NCBI GenBank assembly: GCA_021777675.1 | Contig: JAJYDG010000006.1 | Location: 1 to 40,975, forward strand | Source of the DNA: a bacterium | Lineage (GTDB): Bacteria; Patescibacteriota; Minisyncoccia; Moranbacterales; UBA2206 | DNA: 40,975 nt | Reading direction: 5' to 3' | In this document: positions 31,694 to 40,975 of the stretch, piece after piece | Layout: each line of letters begins with the position of its first letter | Numbering within the stretch: position 1 is the first letter of the stretch | Translations under genes and position numbers: made by a program | Notes under the pieces: generated by a model | What the model saw: only the letters and a program-made list of their open reading frames with translations | Told to the model about the DNA's origin: nothing | Databases searched by the model: none

Positions 31694-33226
31694 TTATCTG
31701 GCATATTCCACTACGCGCGTTTCACGAATAACATTAACTTTGATTTCTCCGGGATATTTTAATTCTTTTTCAATTTTATCAGCAATAGAACGGCTTAGTT
31801 TAATCGCTCCCAAATCATCTGTCTTATCCGGTTTAACAAAAACACGAATTTCACGACCAGCTTGAATTGCGTAAGTTTTTTCCACTTCGGGAAAAGAATT
31901 AGCAACAGCTTCAAGCTCTTCTAATCTTTTCAAATAATTCTCCAGCGTATCTTTTCTCGCTCCCGGACGACTGGCAGAAATTGCATCAGCGGCAGAAATA
32001 ATCATCGACTCGGGAGTTTCAAATGGATAATCTTCATGATGCGATTTCATTGCATTAATAATATCTTTTCCCACATTGAATTTTTCCAATATTTTAATTC
32101 CGATTTCCACATGAGTTCCCTGCACTTCATGATCGATTGCTTTGCCAATATCATGCAACAGACCAGATTTTTTAGCCAAATTAACATCCGCTCCCAATTC
32201 TGCCGCTAGCGCCCCAGACAAATGCGCCACTTCAAGCGAATGAAGCAGAGCATTTTGCCCATAACTGGTACGATAACGCAATCGTCCTAAAATATGAATT
32301 AATTTCGGTTCAAGACCGACCACTCCTACATCATAAACAGCTGCTTCGCCAGCTTCTTTTATTTTATTATTGATTTCCGCCTTGGCAAATTCCACCGCCT
32401 CTTCGATTTTAGTCGGATGAATTCTGCCATCAGCCATTAATTTTTCAATGGCAATTCTGGCAATTTCCCTCCTTATTGGATCAAAACCTGAAACAACAAT
32501 TGCTTCCGGAGTATCATCAACAATAATTTCTATTCCGGTTAATCTTTCCAGCGCTTTAATATTGCGACCCTCTCTTCCAATGATTCTGCCTTTTACTTCA
32601 TCGGAAGCGATAGAAACAGTACTGGTTGTTACATCGGCCGAATGCGTTCCGGCATATTTTTGAATCGCATATGTCATAATATCTCGAGCCTTTTTTTCCA
32701 AAACATCACGACCTTCGATTTCTAATGACTTTATTCTTTTTAATAGTAACTCGGCACTTTCTTCTTCTGTGAGCTGCAAAAGGATTTTTTTTGCATCATC
32801 CTTGGAGAGTCCGGCAATTTTTTCCAATCTTTTCAGTTCTTGCTTTCGCGCCTCATCAATCTCTTTTTTAATTGCAGCTATTTCCGCCACTTTTTTTTCC
32901 AGCGCCAAATTTCCCGATTCAAGTTCTTTCACTTTCACATCCAATGCTTCTTCTTTCTTTTCCAAACGCGCTTCCGCACGTCTTGTTTGATCTTCCCTTT
33001 CTTCCTCTTTTTTTCTAACATCTTCCAATATATCGACTGCTTTATTTTTGGCTTTCAAAATAACTTCTTGCGCTTTTTTCTCCGCCTCCTCAACTATTTT
33101 GAGCGCCTTTCCTTCTGCAGTTGTGAGCTGATTTTTAGCAATTGTTTGCCTGGCGTAATAACCCAAAAAGGAGCCACCCGCCAAACATAAAAACCAACCT
33201 GCGACGATCGCTAAATTTATTTCCAT
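31694..33226 (-). CDS. rny: Ribonuclease Y
   Basis: 510 aa. An N-terminal membrane helix (about 3-22) is followed by a long coiled coil (about 30-195). A KH domain ('GRIIGREGRNIKALERLTG') is followed by an HD hydrolase domain with H-D in 'SGLLHDIGKAIDHE' and 'KSHHEDY', and the C-terminal family domain ending 'VIRETRVVEYAR'. It is a membrane-bound endoribonuclease that starts mRNA decay. It is divergent from gpmI. The leader lacks a Shine-Dalgarno sequence. Confidence 0.95.
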   Translation of the reverse strand: MEINLAIVAGWFLCLAGGSFLGYYARQTIAKNQLTTAEGKALKIVEEAEKKAQEVILKAKNKAVDILEDVRKKEEEREDQTRRAEARLEKKEEALDVKVKELESGNLALEKKVAEIAAIKKEIDEARKQELKRLEKIAGLSKDDAKKILLQLTEEESAELLLKRIKSLEIEGRDVLEKKARDIMTYAIQKYAGTHSADVTTSTVSIASDEVKGRIIGREGRNIKALERLTGIEIIVDDTPEAIVVSGFDPIRREIARIAIEKLMADGRIHPTKIEEAVEFAKAEINNKIKEAGEAAVYDVGVVGLEPKLIHILGRLRYRTSYGQNALLHSLEVAHLSGALAAELGADVNLAKKSGLLHDIGKAIDHEVQGTHVEIGIKILEKFNVGKDIINAMKSHHEDYPFETPESMIISAADAISASRPGARKDTLENYLKRLEELEAVANSFPEVEKTYAIQAGREIRVFVKPDKTDDLGAIKLSRSIADKIEKELKYPGEIKVNVIRETRVVEYAR

Positions 33227-33354
33227 AATATTTTTTGCTATTCAGTTGATAAATCATATTTATAATATATCCACGCATATTTTTATTTACCAAGCCAAAC
33301 TAGACTAATTTAACAAATTATCTACTCTTTTGATGCTATTACAAAAAAGCTCTT

Positions 33355-33383
33355 TTGTCAAAAACAATTAAAAATGCTATCAT
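33355..33383 (+). promoter_or_regulatory. Promoter of gpmI
   Basis: TTGTCA (33355-33360) is followed after 17 bases by TATCAT (33378-33383), with an extended TGC just before it. The predicted start is about 30 bases before the ATG. A short inverted repeat (about 33341-33358) overlaps the -35. Confidence 0.7.
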
Positions 33384-33421
33384 TTTAACAAGAATTAAAA
33401 AAAATAACTTTAATCAAAAAT

Positions 33422-34993
33422 ATGTTTAAACCGATTATCTTAGTCATCATGGACGGCTGGGGAATTAGCGAGGATCAACGGGGAAATGCTATCGCTAAAG
33501 CTAAATTACCAACAATAGAAAAACTTAATCAATTCTATCCGCATATATCCCTCCAGGCATCGGGAATTTCTGTCGGTTTGCCTTGGGGCGAGGCGGGAAA
33601 TTCAGAAGTTGGACATATCACTTTGGGAACCGGACAAACCATCTATCAAAATATGCCTCGCATTACAATGTCTATTCAAAATGGAGAATTTTTTAGAAAT
33701 GAAGCTTTTTTATCTGCTGTGGAATATGCCAGAAAAAACAATTCTGCTATCCACCTAATGGGACTTGTCGGCAAAGGAGGAATTCATTCCACAATCGACC
33801 ATCTCTACGGCTTGCTTGAGTTTATGCGAGATCAAAAATTCACCAATGTTTTCTTGCATATCTTTACCGACGGAAGAGATTCTCCACCAATGGCAGCGGT
33901 AGAATCAATCAAAGAGTTGCAAAATCGCCTTAATACATACCAATTAGGAAAAATCGCCACTATCGGAGGACGCTACTATGGGATGGATCGTAACAACAAC
34001 TGGGATCGCGTAAAACTTGCTTATGATGCCATAGTACAAGGAATAGGAGAAAAAATTCAAGACCCGATTGACTATCTGAACAAATCTTATAAAAAAGAAA
34101 TTTTTGATGAGTATATTGTCCCGGCCGTAATCACAGAAAATGACAATCCCATTGGAACAGTTAAAAATAATGACGCTGTTATCTTCTTTAATTTTAGAGA
34201 AGATCGCGCACGCCAATTGACCAAAGCTTTTGTTTTGCCAAGTTTTGACAAATTCGAAAGAAAATATATTGAAAAACTTTTTTTTGTTACAATGGTGCAA
34301 TATGAAAACGATTTACCTGTAACTGTCGCCTATCCCGTCATCGAAGTAAAAAAATGTCTTGGAGAAATATTATCCAAACATAAACTAACTCAATTGCGCA
34401 TTGCCGAAACGGAAAAATTCGCCCATGTTACATATTTTTTCAATGGAGGTGGAGAAGATGCTTTTTCCGGAGAAGATCGCGTCATTGTCCCTTCAAAAGA
34501 TGTTCCGCGTTTTGATGAAGCTCCGGAAATGAGCGCTCAAGAAATTACAAACAAAGTAATTTCATTTATACGGCAAAATAAATATGATTTTATTTTAATA
34601 AATTATGCTAACGCCGACATTGTCGGACACACTGGAAATATTGAAGCAGCAATTACTGCCGTTGAGACTGTTGATAATTGCCTTGAGCAATTGATAAAAG
34701 AAACTCTTTCGAAAAACGGCTGCTTGCTAATTACAGCCGACCATGGAAATGCTGAAGAGATGATAAATCTTAAAACGGGCGAAAATGACACGGAACATTC
34801 GGCTAATCCCGTTCCGCTTTGGTTTGTAACAGGAGAAAATCATTCAGAAATTCCACTTAAAAACAACTATATTTTTACGGCAAGCGGATTGCTCAGTGAT
34901 GTTGCTCCAACAATCCTAGATTTATTGGGAATTGAAAAACCAATAGAAATGACCGGCGAAAGCTTACTTCCTGATCTTGGCTTTAAGAAATAA
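33422..34993 (+). CDS. gpmI: 2,3-bisphosphoglycerate-independent phosphoglycerate mutase
   Basis: 523 aa, normal for the enzyme. 'ILVIMDGWGISED' carries the first Mn ligand Asp, and 'GEAGNSEVGH' carries the catalytic Ser near residue 60. The C-terminal metal motifs 'NYANADIVGHTG' and 'TADHGNAEEM' complete the alkaline-phosphatase-like site. It interconverts 3- and 2-phosphoglycerate in glycolysis. It is monocistronic with its own promoter and convergent with clpP (9-bp gap). The N terminus 'MFKPIILVIMDGWG' is family-typical. Confidence 0.96.
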   Translation: MFKPIILVIMDGWGISEDQRGNAIAKAKLPTIEKLNQFYPHISLQASGISVGLPWGEAGNSEVGHITLGTGQTIYQNMPRITMSIQNGEFFRNEAFLSAVEYARKNNSAIHLMGLVGKGGIHSTIDHLYGLLEFMRDQKFTNVFLHIFTDGRDSPPMAAVESIKELQNRLNTYQLGKIATIGGRYYGMDRNNNWDRVKLAYDAIVQGIGEKIQDPIDYLNKSYKKEIFDEYIVPAVITENDNPIGTVKNNDAVIFFNFREDRARQLTKAFVLPSFDKFERKYIEKLFFVTMVQYENDLPVTVAYPVIEVKKCLGEILSKHKLTQLRIAETEKFAHVTYFFNGGGEDAFSGEDRVIVPSKDVPRFDEAPEMSAQEITNKVISFIRQNKYDFILINYANADIVGHTGNIEAAITAVETVDNCLEQLIKETLSKNGCLLITADHGNAEEMINLKTGENDTEHSANPVPLWFVTGENHSEIPLKNNYIFTASGLLSDVAPTILDLLGIEKPIEMTGESLLPDLGFKK

Positions 34994-35002
34994 ACAAACA
35001 AT

Positions 35003-35587
35003 TTATTCAATAACTTTATCCAAAATTCCATATTTTTTTGCTTCCTGTGCGCTCATAAAATAATCGCGCTCGGCATCTCGCTCGATTTTTTCAACTCTTT
35101 GTCCGCAATGTTTAGCCAGTATCTCATTCAATCTTTTTTTCATACTTAAGATATGCCTGGCATGAATATCCACATCAGTTGCCTGACCTTGTGCACCTCC
35201 CATCACTTGATGAATCATAATTTCACTATTGGGCAAGCCAATTCTTTTGCCTTTTTCTCCAGCCGCCAGAATCAATGCTCCGGCGCTAGCCGCCAATCCA
35301 ACACAAATTGTTGAGACATCGGCTTTAATATGTTGCATCGTATCATAAATTGCCAATGCGGCACTTACAGAACCGCCGGGAGAATTAATATAAAGTTTAA
35401 TATCTTCTTCTGAATTTTGTGAATCCAAGAATAAAAGTTGAGCAATAATACTATTGGCAGAAAAATCATCAATCTCACTTCCTAAAAAAACAATTCTATC
35501 CCGCAGAAGACGCGAATATATATCATATGCCCTTTCTCCATAGTTAGTTTTTTCAATAACTGTGGGAATTAAATATTGATTGCGCAT
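35003..35587 (-). CDS. clpP: ATP-dependent Clp protease proteolytic subunit
   Basis: 194 aa. The catalytic Ser is in '[14 protein letters not shown]' (about 98), the His in '[10 protein letters not shown]' (about 123) and the Asp follows near 172 in the family position. The N terminus '[23 protein letters not shown]' is typical. It forms the tetradecameric barrel working with ClpX or ClpC, neither of which is in the window. It follows trigger factor by 20 bp, the common tig-clpP order. Confidence 0.95.
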   Translation of the reverse strand: MRNQYLIPTVIEKTNYGERAYDIYSRLLRDRIVFLGSEIDDFSANSIIAQLLFLDSQNSEEDIKLYINSPGGSVSAALAIYDTMQHIKADVSTICVGLAASAGALILAAGEKGKRIGLPNSEIMIHQVMGGAQGQATDVDIHARHILSMKKRLNEILAKHCGQRVEKIERDAERDYFMSAQEAKKYGILDKVIE

Positions 35588-35607
35588 AATTCTATTTTTA
35601 AAAAAAA

Positions 35608-36891
35608 TTATATTTTTTCCAATATTTCGAATACTTTATCATTTTCCAAAATACCTTTAGTGTAAGAATATAATCGTTCCATATCAACATTTTTTTCAAA
35701 ATCCTTGACATTTCGGTAGTATTGTAAAGTTTTATTCATTTCGGATTCAATTTCCTTTGTGTCAATATTTACTTCCTCCAACTTGGCAATTTCCTTGAGT
35801 GCCAGTGCTGATTTAATTCTTTTTTCAGCTTGCGGTTGCCATTCTGCTTTCAATTCTCCTTCGGTTTTTTTTAATCCACTCAAATATTTATCCAATTCCA
35901 TTCCGGTTGATTGAATTTGCGCTCTAAACTCTTCCAGCATCCGTTTTGTTTCATCTGCAATAAGCGCATCGGGAATTTCTCCGTCAACATTTTTCACAAT
36001 CTCATCCAAATATTGAACATTTCTTTCTTCCTTGATTCGATGTTTATTTTCATGTTCCAATCCCTCTTTGATATTTTTTTTCAATTCATCCAGATTTTTA
36101 AAATTACCCATAGCAACCGCGAAATCATCGTTTATTTCCGGAAACTGTCTTTCCTGAACCAAATTTACCTTAACCTTAAAATCAGCCGTTTTTCCGGCTA
36201 AATCTTTTTTATAATAATCCACAGGGAAAGCCAGTTTGAATTCTTTTTCTTCATTTTCACTCATGCCAATTAAGTTATCTTCAAATCCGGGGATAAACAC
36301 TCCCTTGCCGATTACCAATGAATGATTTTTACTTTCGCCATTTTCAATATTTTTTCCATCAACACTGACTGTAAAATCAATTTCCAGATTATCATTGTTT
36401 TTTGCCGGTCTTCTCACTGTAATCAATTTCACGCGACTATTCGCCAGCTTATCCAATTCCAAATCAACATCGGCTTCGTCGGCCTCAAATTTTTTCTTGC
36501 TATATTCTTCATTGATTTTCTTTATTCCCAGGCGATAATCCGACTTTACGGAAATCTTGGGCATCACAGCGGTAATGGCTTTAAAAATCAGATCCTCATT
36601 TTCTGTGATTTTTTCAATTTCCACTTGCGGATTTCCAATTACGGAAATTTTTTCTTTACTGATAAAGTTATTGTAACTTTTTCCAATCGCTTTTTCTGCC
36701 GCACGATTTAGGATCATTTCCTTTCCAACCTTTTGTTCAACTAAACTTCTCGGCGCTTTTCCCGGACGAAAACCGGGAAACTTAAACTCTTCACCAATTT
36801 CGTTAACAGCAAAAACAATTTGTTTTTCCCATTCACTCCATGGAACGGTTAATTCAATTTCAATTCTTGATTTGGGCAAATTCTTAATCAT
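35608..36891 (-). CDS. tig: Trigger factor
   Basis: 427 aa, the usual length. The ribosome-binding signature '[18 protein letters not shown]' is near residues 35-52. The FKBP-type PPIase domain is at about 155-240 and the long helical C-terminal chaperone arms at 245-427. It binds nascent chains at the ribosome exit. It is third in the nusA-ppaC-tig-clpP group with short gaps. Confidence 0.93.
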   Translation of the reverse strand: MIKNLPKSRIEIELTVPWSEWEKQIVFAVNEIGEEFKFPGFRPGKAPRSLVEQKVGKEMILNRAAEKAIGKSYNNFISKEKISVIGNPQVEIEKITENEDLIFKAITAVMPKISVKSDYRLGIKKINEEYSKKKFEADEADVDLELDKLANSRVKLITVRRPAKNNDNLEIDFTVSVDGKNIENGESKNHSLVIGKGVFIPGFEDNLIGMSENEEKEFKLAFPVDYYKKDLAGKTADFKVKVNLVQERQFPEINDDFAVAMGNFKNLDELKKNIKEGLEHENKHRIKEERNVQYLDEIVKNVDGEIPDALIADETKRMLEEFRAQIQSTGMELDKYLSGLKKTEGELKAEWQPQAEKRIKSALALKEIAKLEEVNIDTKEIESEMNKTLQYYRNVKDFEKNVDMERLYSYTKGILENDKVFEILEKI

Positions 36892-36908
36892 ACAAAGTTA
36901 AATATAAA

Positions 36909-37838
36909 TTATTTAGTTAGGCTTTCAGTTAGCTGAGGCACGATTTGTTTTTTACGAGAAACAACCCCAGGCAAAAACATTTCGTCACCAGAAACTTTTC
37001 CAGAAAATACTTTTTGTAAAAGGTCTTTTTCTTTTTCACCGACAATAAATATTACACAATTTTGAGCAATAATATCAACCAGCGCAAAGATAATATAATC
37101 TATTTTTTCTCGTTGTTTTTTTTCAACCAACAATTTTATTATTCTTTCCTTTTCACAGAGAACACTTTTAGGATTGGTCGTCTCCCAAACAGCAATTCCG
37201 ACTTTATTTGCACCCATCTCAAATGCCTTATAATCCTGCTCTATCAACATATTCAGGGAAATGCCCTTAAGACTAGATTTAGCTAAAAACAAATCCGCTA
37301 CAAACTGTTTCAAATCTAATTTAGCATTTTTATTCAATTCTTTCACTAATTTTCTATCCATATCAGTTGTTGTCGGTGAAGTTAAATTCAATGTATCCGA
37401 TAAAATTCCCGCTAGCATAATTTTTGCAACATTTGCCGGAATTTTTTTACCAGCTTCCGCATACATTTTTGCCAAAACAGAAGCGGTACTGCCAATCGGA
37501 TCAATACGCAAAAAAATAGGGACTTCGGTTTGTAAACTAATTTTATGATGATCAATAACCCTCTCGATTTGTCCAGTTCTCAAGTCATCTGCTGATTGGC
37601 TCAATTCATTGTGATCAACTAAAATAAACACATCATGTTCTCCCGCTTTTTTTAGTAGTTGCGGAGTTTGCACTGAAAATTTTTCCAACACAAACTTTGT
37701 TTCATTGTTAATTTCGCCAAGCCGATAAGCCTTAGCGGGAATTCGAAGAATATTATTATAATAATGCTCCGCAATCAAACTGGAAACTATTGTGTCAGTA
37801 TCCGGATTTTTATGTCCGATAATAATTATTTTTTTCAT
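36909..37838 (-). CDS. ppaC: Manganese-dependent (family II) inorganic pyrophosphatase
   Basis: 309 aa. DHH superfamily: 'GHKNPDTDTIVSSLIAE' with metal His and Asp residues (about 8-15), 'ILVDHNELSQS', 'RVIDHHKI', and the C-terminal substrate motif 'VVSRKKQIVPQL'. It hydrolyses pyrophosphate to drive biosynthesis. There are no regulatory CBS/DRTGG domains. It lies 20 bp after nusA and 17 bp before tig. Confidence 0.94.
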   Translation of the reverse strand: MKKIIIIGHKNPDTDTIVSSLIAEHYYNNILRIPAKAYRLGEINNETKFVLEKFSVQTPQLLKKAGEHDVFILVDHNELSQSADDLRTGQIERVIDHHKISLQTEVPIFLRIDPIGSTASVLAKMYAEAGKKIPANVAKIMLAGILSDTLNLTSPTTTDMDRKLVKELNKNAKLDLKQFVADLFLAKSSLKGISLNMLIEQDYKAFEMGANKVGIAVWETTNPKSVLCEKERIIKLLVEKKQREKIDYIIFALVDIIAQNCVIFIVGEKEKDLLQKVFSGKVSGDEMFLPGVVSRKKQIVPQLTESLTK

Positions 37839-37858
37839 CTTATTGATAATTATTTTTA

Positions 37859-39145
37859 TTATTCACTTGCAATATTTTTATCTTCTTTGCCATCAACCGA
37901 TTCTTCCGCTATATTAATATTTTGATTTTCATCTTCCGCTCTAACATCTTGCTCATCTTCAGTATTTGCCATTCCGGAAATATCAATTCGCCAACCGGTA
38001 AGCTTAGCCGCTAATCGTACATTTTGTCCGCGCTTTCCAATTGCCAAAGACAATTGATCTTCAGGAACAATAGCTAGCGCTTTTTTTTCATTTTCATCCA
38101 AATCAACACGAAGAACTTTTGCCGGACTAAGTGCGGCGGAAATAAATTTGGAAACATCTTCATTCCAAAGAATAATATCTAATTTTTCACCTCCCAATTC
38201 TTCAATAATAGATTGCACGCGCGTTCCCTTTTGCCCTACGCAAGAACCGATTGGATCGATACCTTCTTCAGTCGAGCTGACTGCAATTTTTGTTCGTTCT
38301 CCAGCTTCGCGAGCAATCGCTTTGATTTCAACTGTTCCGGCAAAAATTTCCGGCACTTCCAATTCAAACATTTTTTTAACCATATCCGGGTGAACTCGAC
38401 TTAAAATCAATCCTGGTCCCTTTGTTCCATTATCAACACTTGATAAATAAACTTTTAATCTTTGTCCGACGCGATAATTTTCTCGATCGACTTGTTCTCC
38501 GGGAAAAAGCACCCCGATCGATTTTCCCAAATCAATGAATACATTGCGTCCTTCGATTCTTTGAATTACTCCACTGATAACTTCGCCTTCCTTGCTTTTA
38601 TATTCTTCAAACATCGAATCCCTTTCCGCTTCGCGAATCCTTTGAATAATTACTTGCTTGGCTGTTTGCGCCGCTACTCGCCCATAATCACTTTCTTGTG
38701 GCAATGCCGTTTCGATTATATCGCCCAAAGAAACATCTTTTTTGATTTTTTTTGCTTCTTCAATAGTCAAATCACGCTCCGCGTTATAGCGTGGCAACTT
38801 TTCTTTTTCATCGTCATCCATTGATTCATTATTTTTTTCCACTCCTTTTCCAGCCATCTCTTCTGCATCATTCTCGGAAATGAATTCTCTTACGGTTTCA
38901 TCAACCACTTCTTTAAGCAAATAAAATTTTGCCTCTCCGCTTACTTCATCAAATTCAGCTCTAATATTTTGACCCTTTTTACCATAATCTTTTTTATAGG
39001 CCGCGGCCAAAGCAGCTTCGATTGTTTCGATTACTTTTTCTTTGGAAATACCTTTTTCTTCGCAAAGCGCCGAAATAGCACTGCCAAAATCGCCCATTCC
39101 TCCGGATTTATTTTCTTCATTTTTTGACACTTTTTTTCTTGCCAT
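37859..39145 (-). CDS. nusA: Transcription termination/antitermination factor NusA
   Basis: 428 aa. The N-terminal RNAP-binding domain (about 20-165, with an acidic insert near 90-125) is followed by S1 ('GEVISGVIQRIEGRNVFIDLG'). KH1 ('IGSCVGQKGTRVQSIIEEL') and KH2 ('AIGKRGQNVRLAAKLTG') follow, then an acidic C-terminal tail (about 395-428) in place of the AR repeats of E. coli. It modulates pausing and termination. It leads the nusA-ppaC-tig-clpP group from a near-consensus promoter, with a hairpin in the leader. Confidence 0.95.
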   Translation of the reverse strand: MARKKVSKNEENKSGGMGDFGSAISALCEEKGISKEKVIETIEAALAAAYKKDYGKKGQNIRAEFDEVSGEAKFYLLKEVVDETVREFISENDAEEMAGKGVEKNNESMDDDEKEKLPRYNAERDLTIEEAKKIKKDVSLGDIIETALPQESDYGRVAAQTAKQVIIQRIREAERDSMFEEYKSKEGEVISGVIQRIEGRNVFIDLGKSIGVLFPGEQVDRENYRVGQRLKVYLSSVDNGTKGPGLILSRVHPDMVKKMFELEVPEIFAGTVEIKAIAREAGERTKIAVSSTEEGIDPIGSCVGQKGTRVQSIIEELGGEKLDIILWNEDVSKFISAALSPAKVLRVDLDENEKKALAIVPEDQLSLAIGKRGQNVRLAAKLTGWRIDISGMANTEDEQDVRAEDENQNINIAEESVDGKEDKNIASE

Positions 39146-39188
39146 ATTATTATTTTAATGCAATTAGAGTTGGCTGATTAAATAAAAA

Positions 39189-39205
39189 GTTCGCTACTCG
39201 CGAAC
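39189..39205 (-). promoter_or_regulatory. Hairpin in the nusA leader
   Basis: GTTCGC/GCGAAC form a perfect 6-bp stem with a 5-nt loop, between the promoter and the nusA start. It lacks a T-run, so it is not a terminator. It might be a NusA or RNA-stability site (inference). Confidence 0.4.
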
Positions 39206-39235
39206 CCAAATACTTTCCCACTTGCCAACTTTGAC

Positions 39236-39265
39236 ATTATACACCGCAAAACCGCTTTTTGTCAA
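39236..39265 (-). promoter_or_regulatory. Promoter of the nusA operon
   Basis: On the minus strand TTGACA (39260-39265) is followed after 18 bases by TATAAT (39236-39241). Both hexamers are perfect consensus. The leader to the nusA ATG is about 85 nt. It is the strongest promoter seen in the window. Confidence 0.8.
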
Positions 39266-39340
39266 ACGACAAATTATTAACATACTCACACTAAGTGCGC
39301 TGTCTGTCATGCTAAAGTTTAGATGCAAATTCAACCAAGG

Positions 39341-39414
39341 TGGGTCGTGGAGGATTCGAACCTCCGACCGTTTGCTTAAAAGGCAACTGCTCTACCAGGC
39401 TGAGCTAACGACCC
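39341..39414 (-). tRNA. tRNA-Lys(TTT)
   Basis: The acceptor is GGGTCGT/ACGACCC. The D arm is GCTC/GAGC. The anticodon stem is GTTGC/GCAAA-type with loop CTTTTAA (TTT). The T arm is GGAGG/CCTCC with TTCGAAT. The discriminator is A and CCA is not encoded. Confidence 0.93.
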
Positions 39415-39531
39415 TTGTATATTTTCATTGCTAATCAACCAACTTCGTCATTATATCATCAATAAACCTTTCGTCAAGTTGAAAAAAAAATCAAATGATG
39501 TTACACTGAAAAAAATTATTAAATTAAAAAA

Positions 39532-40437
39532 ATGGCCGAAATAAAAACAGAAAAAGTCAATTGGCTTGATTTCCAAGCGCCGGGCGAAAAAGAAATTTCT
39601 GAAATTAAAAAAAGATTTAACTTGCATCCGTTAGTCGTTGAAGAATTTTCCACTCCAACACTCAGACCAAAAGCCGCCGAATATGGAAATTGCATTTATT
39701 TAGCTATTCACATTCCTCTTTATGATACGGAAAATAAAACTACTTACCCAGGAGAATTAGACATCGCCATTTGTGAAAATTCGCTCATTACAGCTCATGA
39801 TCTTGAAATATATCAATTAACCGAACTCTTTAATGAATTGAAAAAAAGCAAAAAAAAGAGAGAGCTCTATATGAATCAAAGCCCGGGAGCACTTTTACGT
39901 TATATCCTTGAAATACTTTTAGAATCTTGTTTTCCTCGTCTTGATCATATTTCCAAAAAATTAGACCATATAGAAAAAGAAATTTTTTCCGATCATGAAA
40001 AAGAAATGGTTTTTGAAATATCGCTTGTCAAAAGAGATGTTTTGAATTTTAGGCGCACAATGAAACCGCAACGCACAGTTTTCGAATCACTGCTAAGAGA
40101 TAATAAGTATATCGAGCCCGAATTGCGCCCCTATTTTCAAGATTTGATTGGAACCAATATTCGCATTTGGAATATGCTGGAAAGTGCCAAAGAAACAATT
40201 GAATCGCTCGAAAGCACAAACAACTCTTTGCTATCCAACCAGCTGGATATGACTATGAAAGTGCTTACCATTTTTTCCGCCATAATGTTGCCACTAACAT
40301 TTTATTCCAATGTCATGTCAATGAGCATTGATATTCCTCTGCATAATAATCCGAACGCCTTCTGGATTCATGCTTTAATTATGATAATAATCGCCATTTT
40401 CACTTTTGCCATATTTAAAATACGCAAATGGCTTTAA
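39532..40437 (+). CDS. CorA-family divalent-cation transporter with a non-canonical GMN motif
   Basis: 301 aa. The N-terminal cytoplasmic alpha/beta domain (about 1-110) and long stalk helices (about 120-240) match CorA. Two membrane helices follow at about 243-262 and 276-297. After the first helix the family signature Y-G-M-N should appear; here the sequence is 'YSNVMSMSIDIPL' (258-270), so GMN is replaced by S-M-S (263-265). The short basic C terminus is normal. GMN forms the entrance that selects hydrated Mg2+, so substrate choice may differ (Zn, Co or other) or the protein may be diverged. It is followed 9 bp later by cysS. Confidence 0.85.
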   Translation: MAEIKTEKVNWLDFQAPGEKEISEIKKRFNLHPLVVEEFSTPTLRPKAAEYGNCIYLAIHIPLYDTENKTTYPGELDIAICENSLITAHDLEIYQLTELFNELKKSKKKRELYMNQSPGALLRYILEILLESCFPRLDHISKKLDHIEKEIFSDHEKEMVFEISLVKRDVLNFRRTMKPQRTVFESLLRDNKYIEPELRPYFQDLIGTNIRIWNMLESAKETIESLESTNNSLLSNQLDMTMKVLTIFSAIMLPLTFYSNVMSMSIDIPLHNNPNAFWIHALIMIIIAIFTFAIFKIRKWL

Positions 40438-40446
40438 TTAAAAAAT

Positions 40447-40975
40447 ATGCTCGCAATCTATAATACACTTGCCAAAAAAAAAGAGATATTTCAGCCTATT
40501 TATGCTGGAAAAGTCGGAATGTATGTTTGCGGTCCGACAGTTTATGATTTTTTGCATATTGGCAATCTTCGCTCCTATATGACGGCGGATATTTTACGTC
40601 GCTATTTGGAATATTGCGGATATGAAGTCCGTTTAATAAAAAATATTACCGATGTCGGACACTTGACAGATGATGATATCGCCCAAGGCGACAGCGGAGA
40701 TGACAAGCTCGTTAAAAAAGCGCTTAAAGAAAGAAAAACGCCACAAGAAATCGCTAAATTTTATGAAGACTATTTTCATAAAGCAGAAAAAGAAATTAAC
40801 ATTCTTCCTGCGCATTATTTTCCTCGCGCCACAGCACATATTCCGCAGATGATTAAAATTGTCACCGCTTTAATCGAAAAAGGATTCGCTTATGAAAAAA
40901 ATGGTAATGTTTTTTTTGATGTAACAAAATTTCCCGATTATGGAAAACTCTCCGGCAATACTTTGAAAAATCTAA
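40447..40975 (+). CDS. cysS: Cysteinyl-tRNA synthetase, 5' part (continues beyond the window)
   Basis: The ATG at 40447 opens a frame to the window end (176 codons). Class I synthetase signatures are clear: 'MYVCGPTVYDFLHIGNLRSY', with the zinc Cys and the HIGN motif, then 'DVGHLTDDD'. 'FPRATAHIPQMI' follows, carrying the CysRS-specific residues of the active-site region. It charges tRNA-Cys. It begins 9 bp after the CorA-like gene and has no Shine-Dalgarno sequence. Confidence 0.95.
   Translation, partial: MLAIYNTLAKKKEIFQPIYAGKVGMYVCGPTVYDFLHIGNLRSYMTADILRRYLEYCGYEVRLIKNITDVGHLTDDDIAQGDSGDDKLVKKALKERKTPQEIAKFYEDYFHKAEKEINILPAHYFPRATAHIPQMIKIVTALIEKGFAYEKNGNVFFDVTKFPDYGKLSGNTLKNL

Overview
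The window (40,975 bp, AT-rich, standard genetic code with TGA used as a stop) looks like a chromosomal segment of a Patescibacteria/CPR bacterium, most likely from the Parcubacteria side. This placement is inferred from gene content: a short IF-2, a DUF4446 protein, several VirB2/TrbC-like small membrane proteins with Cys-rich ectodomains, an ECF sigma operon with low-complexity surface proteins, a reduced housekeeping set, and mostly Shine-Dalgarno-less, A/T-rich leaders. No rRNA or phylogenetic marker was compared, so lineage is tentative.

Layout. (1) 1-7304 is an accessory island bracketed by two same-orientation copies of an ISAs1-family element. The left copy runs off the window; the right copy is complete but its transposase is split by a -1 frameshift. 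Between them lie a NUDIX hydrolase, a tight four-gene minus-strand operon (nucleotidyltransferase, phosphohexomutase, Fe-dependent alcohol dehydrogenase, IMPase-like phosphatase) that looks like nucleotide-activated sugar/polyol synthesis, and a broken DUF262/receiver-domain chimera. (2) 7338-12121 is an RND efflux pump operon (permease, adaptor, CsoR/CstR-family repressor) with a perfect G/C-tract palindrome sitting inside the promoter spacer. (3) 12264-17964 is a nucleic-acid repair/turnover and translation block (family 4 UDG, phosphoesterase, endonuclease IV, NrnA-like DHH protein, RbfA, IF-2, DUF4446). (4) 18102-20705 is an ECF sigma factor with a membrane partner and a Ser/His/Asn-repeat surface protein. 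(5) 20879-25171 (plus strand) holds a methyltransferase, an orphan solute-binding lipoprotein and four VirB2/TrbC-like proteins, two of them carrying Cys-rich ectodomains. (6) 25237-27035 is a two-gene membrane/SH3-like module of unknown role. (7) 27254-31579 carries tRNA-Cys/tRNA-Leu, a secreted 3D-domain protein, a class A PBP, a cupin, tRNA-Pro(CGG)/Gly(TCC)/Pro(TGG) and HU. (8) 31694-40975 is housekeeping: RNase Y, GpmI, ClpP, trigger factor, family II pyrophosphatase, NusA, tRNA-Lys, a CorA-like transporter with an altered selectivity motif, and the 5' part of cysS.

Most core genes here have no recognisable Shine-Dalgarno sequence. The sugar operon, the 25-27 kb module, HU and one VirB2-like gene have strong AGGAG-type sites. 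That contrast, together with the flanking IS copies, suggests the sugar operon was acquired. The most interesting regions are the CstR-like switch on the RND pump, the VirB2-like/Cys-rich cluster with an orphan binding protein, and the IS-flanked sugar-activation operon. There is no gene-free stretch over 300 bases.
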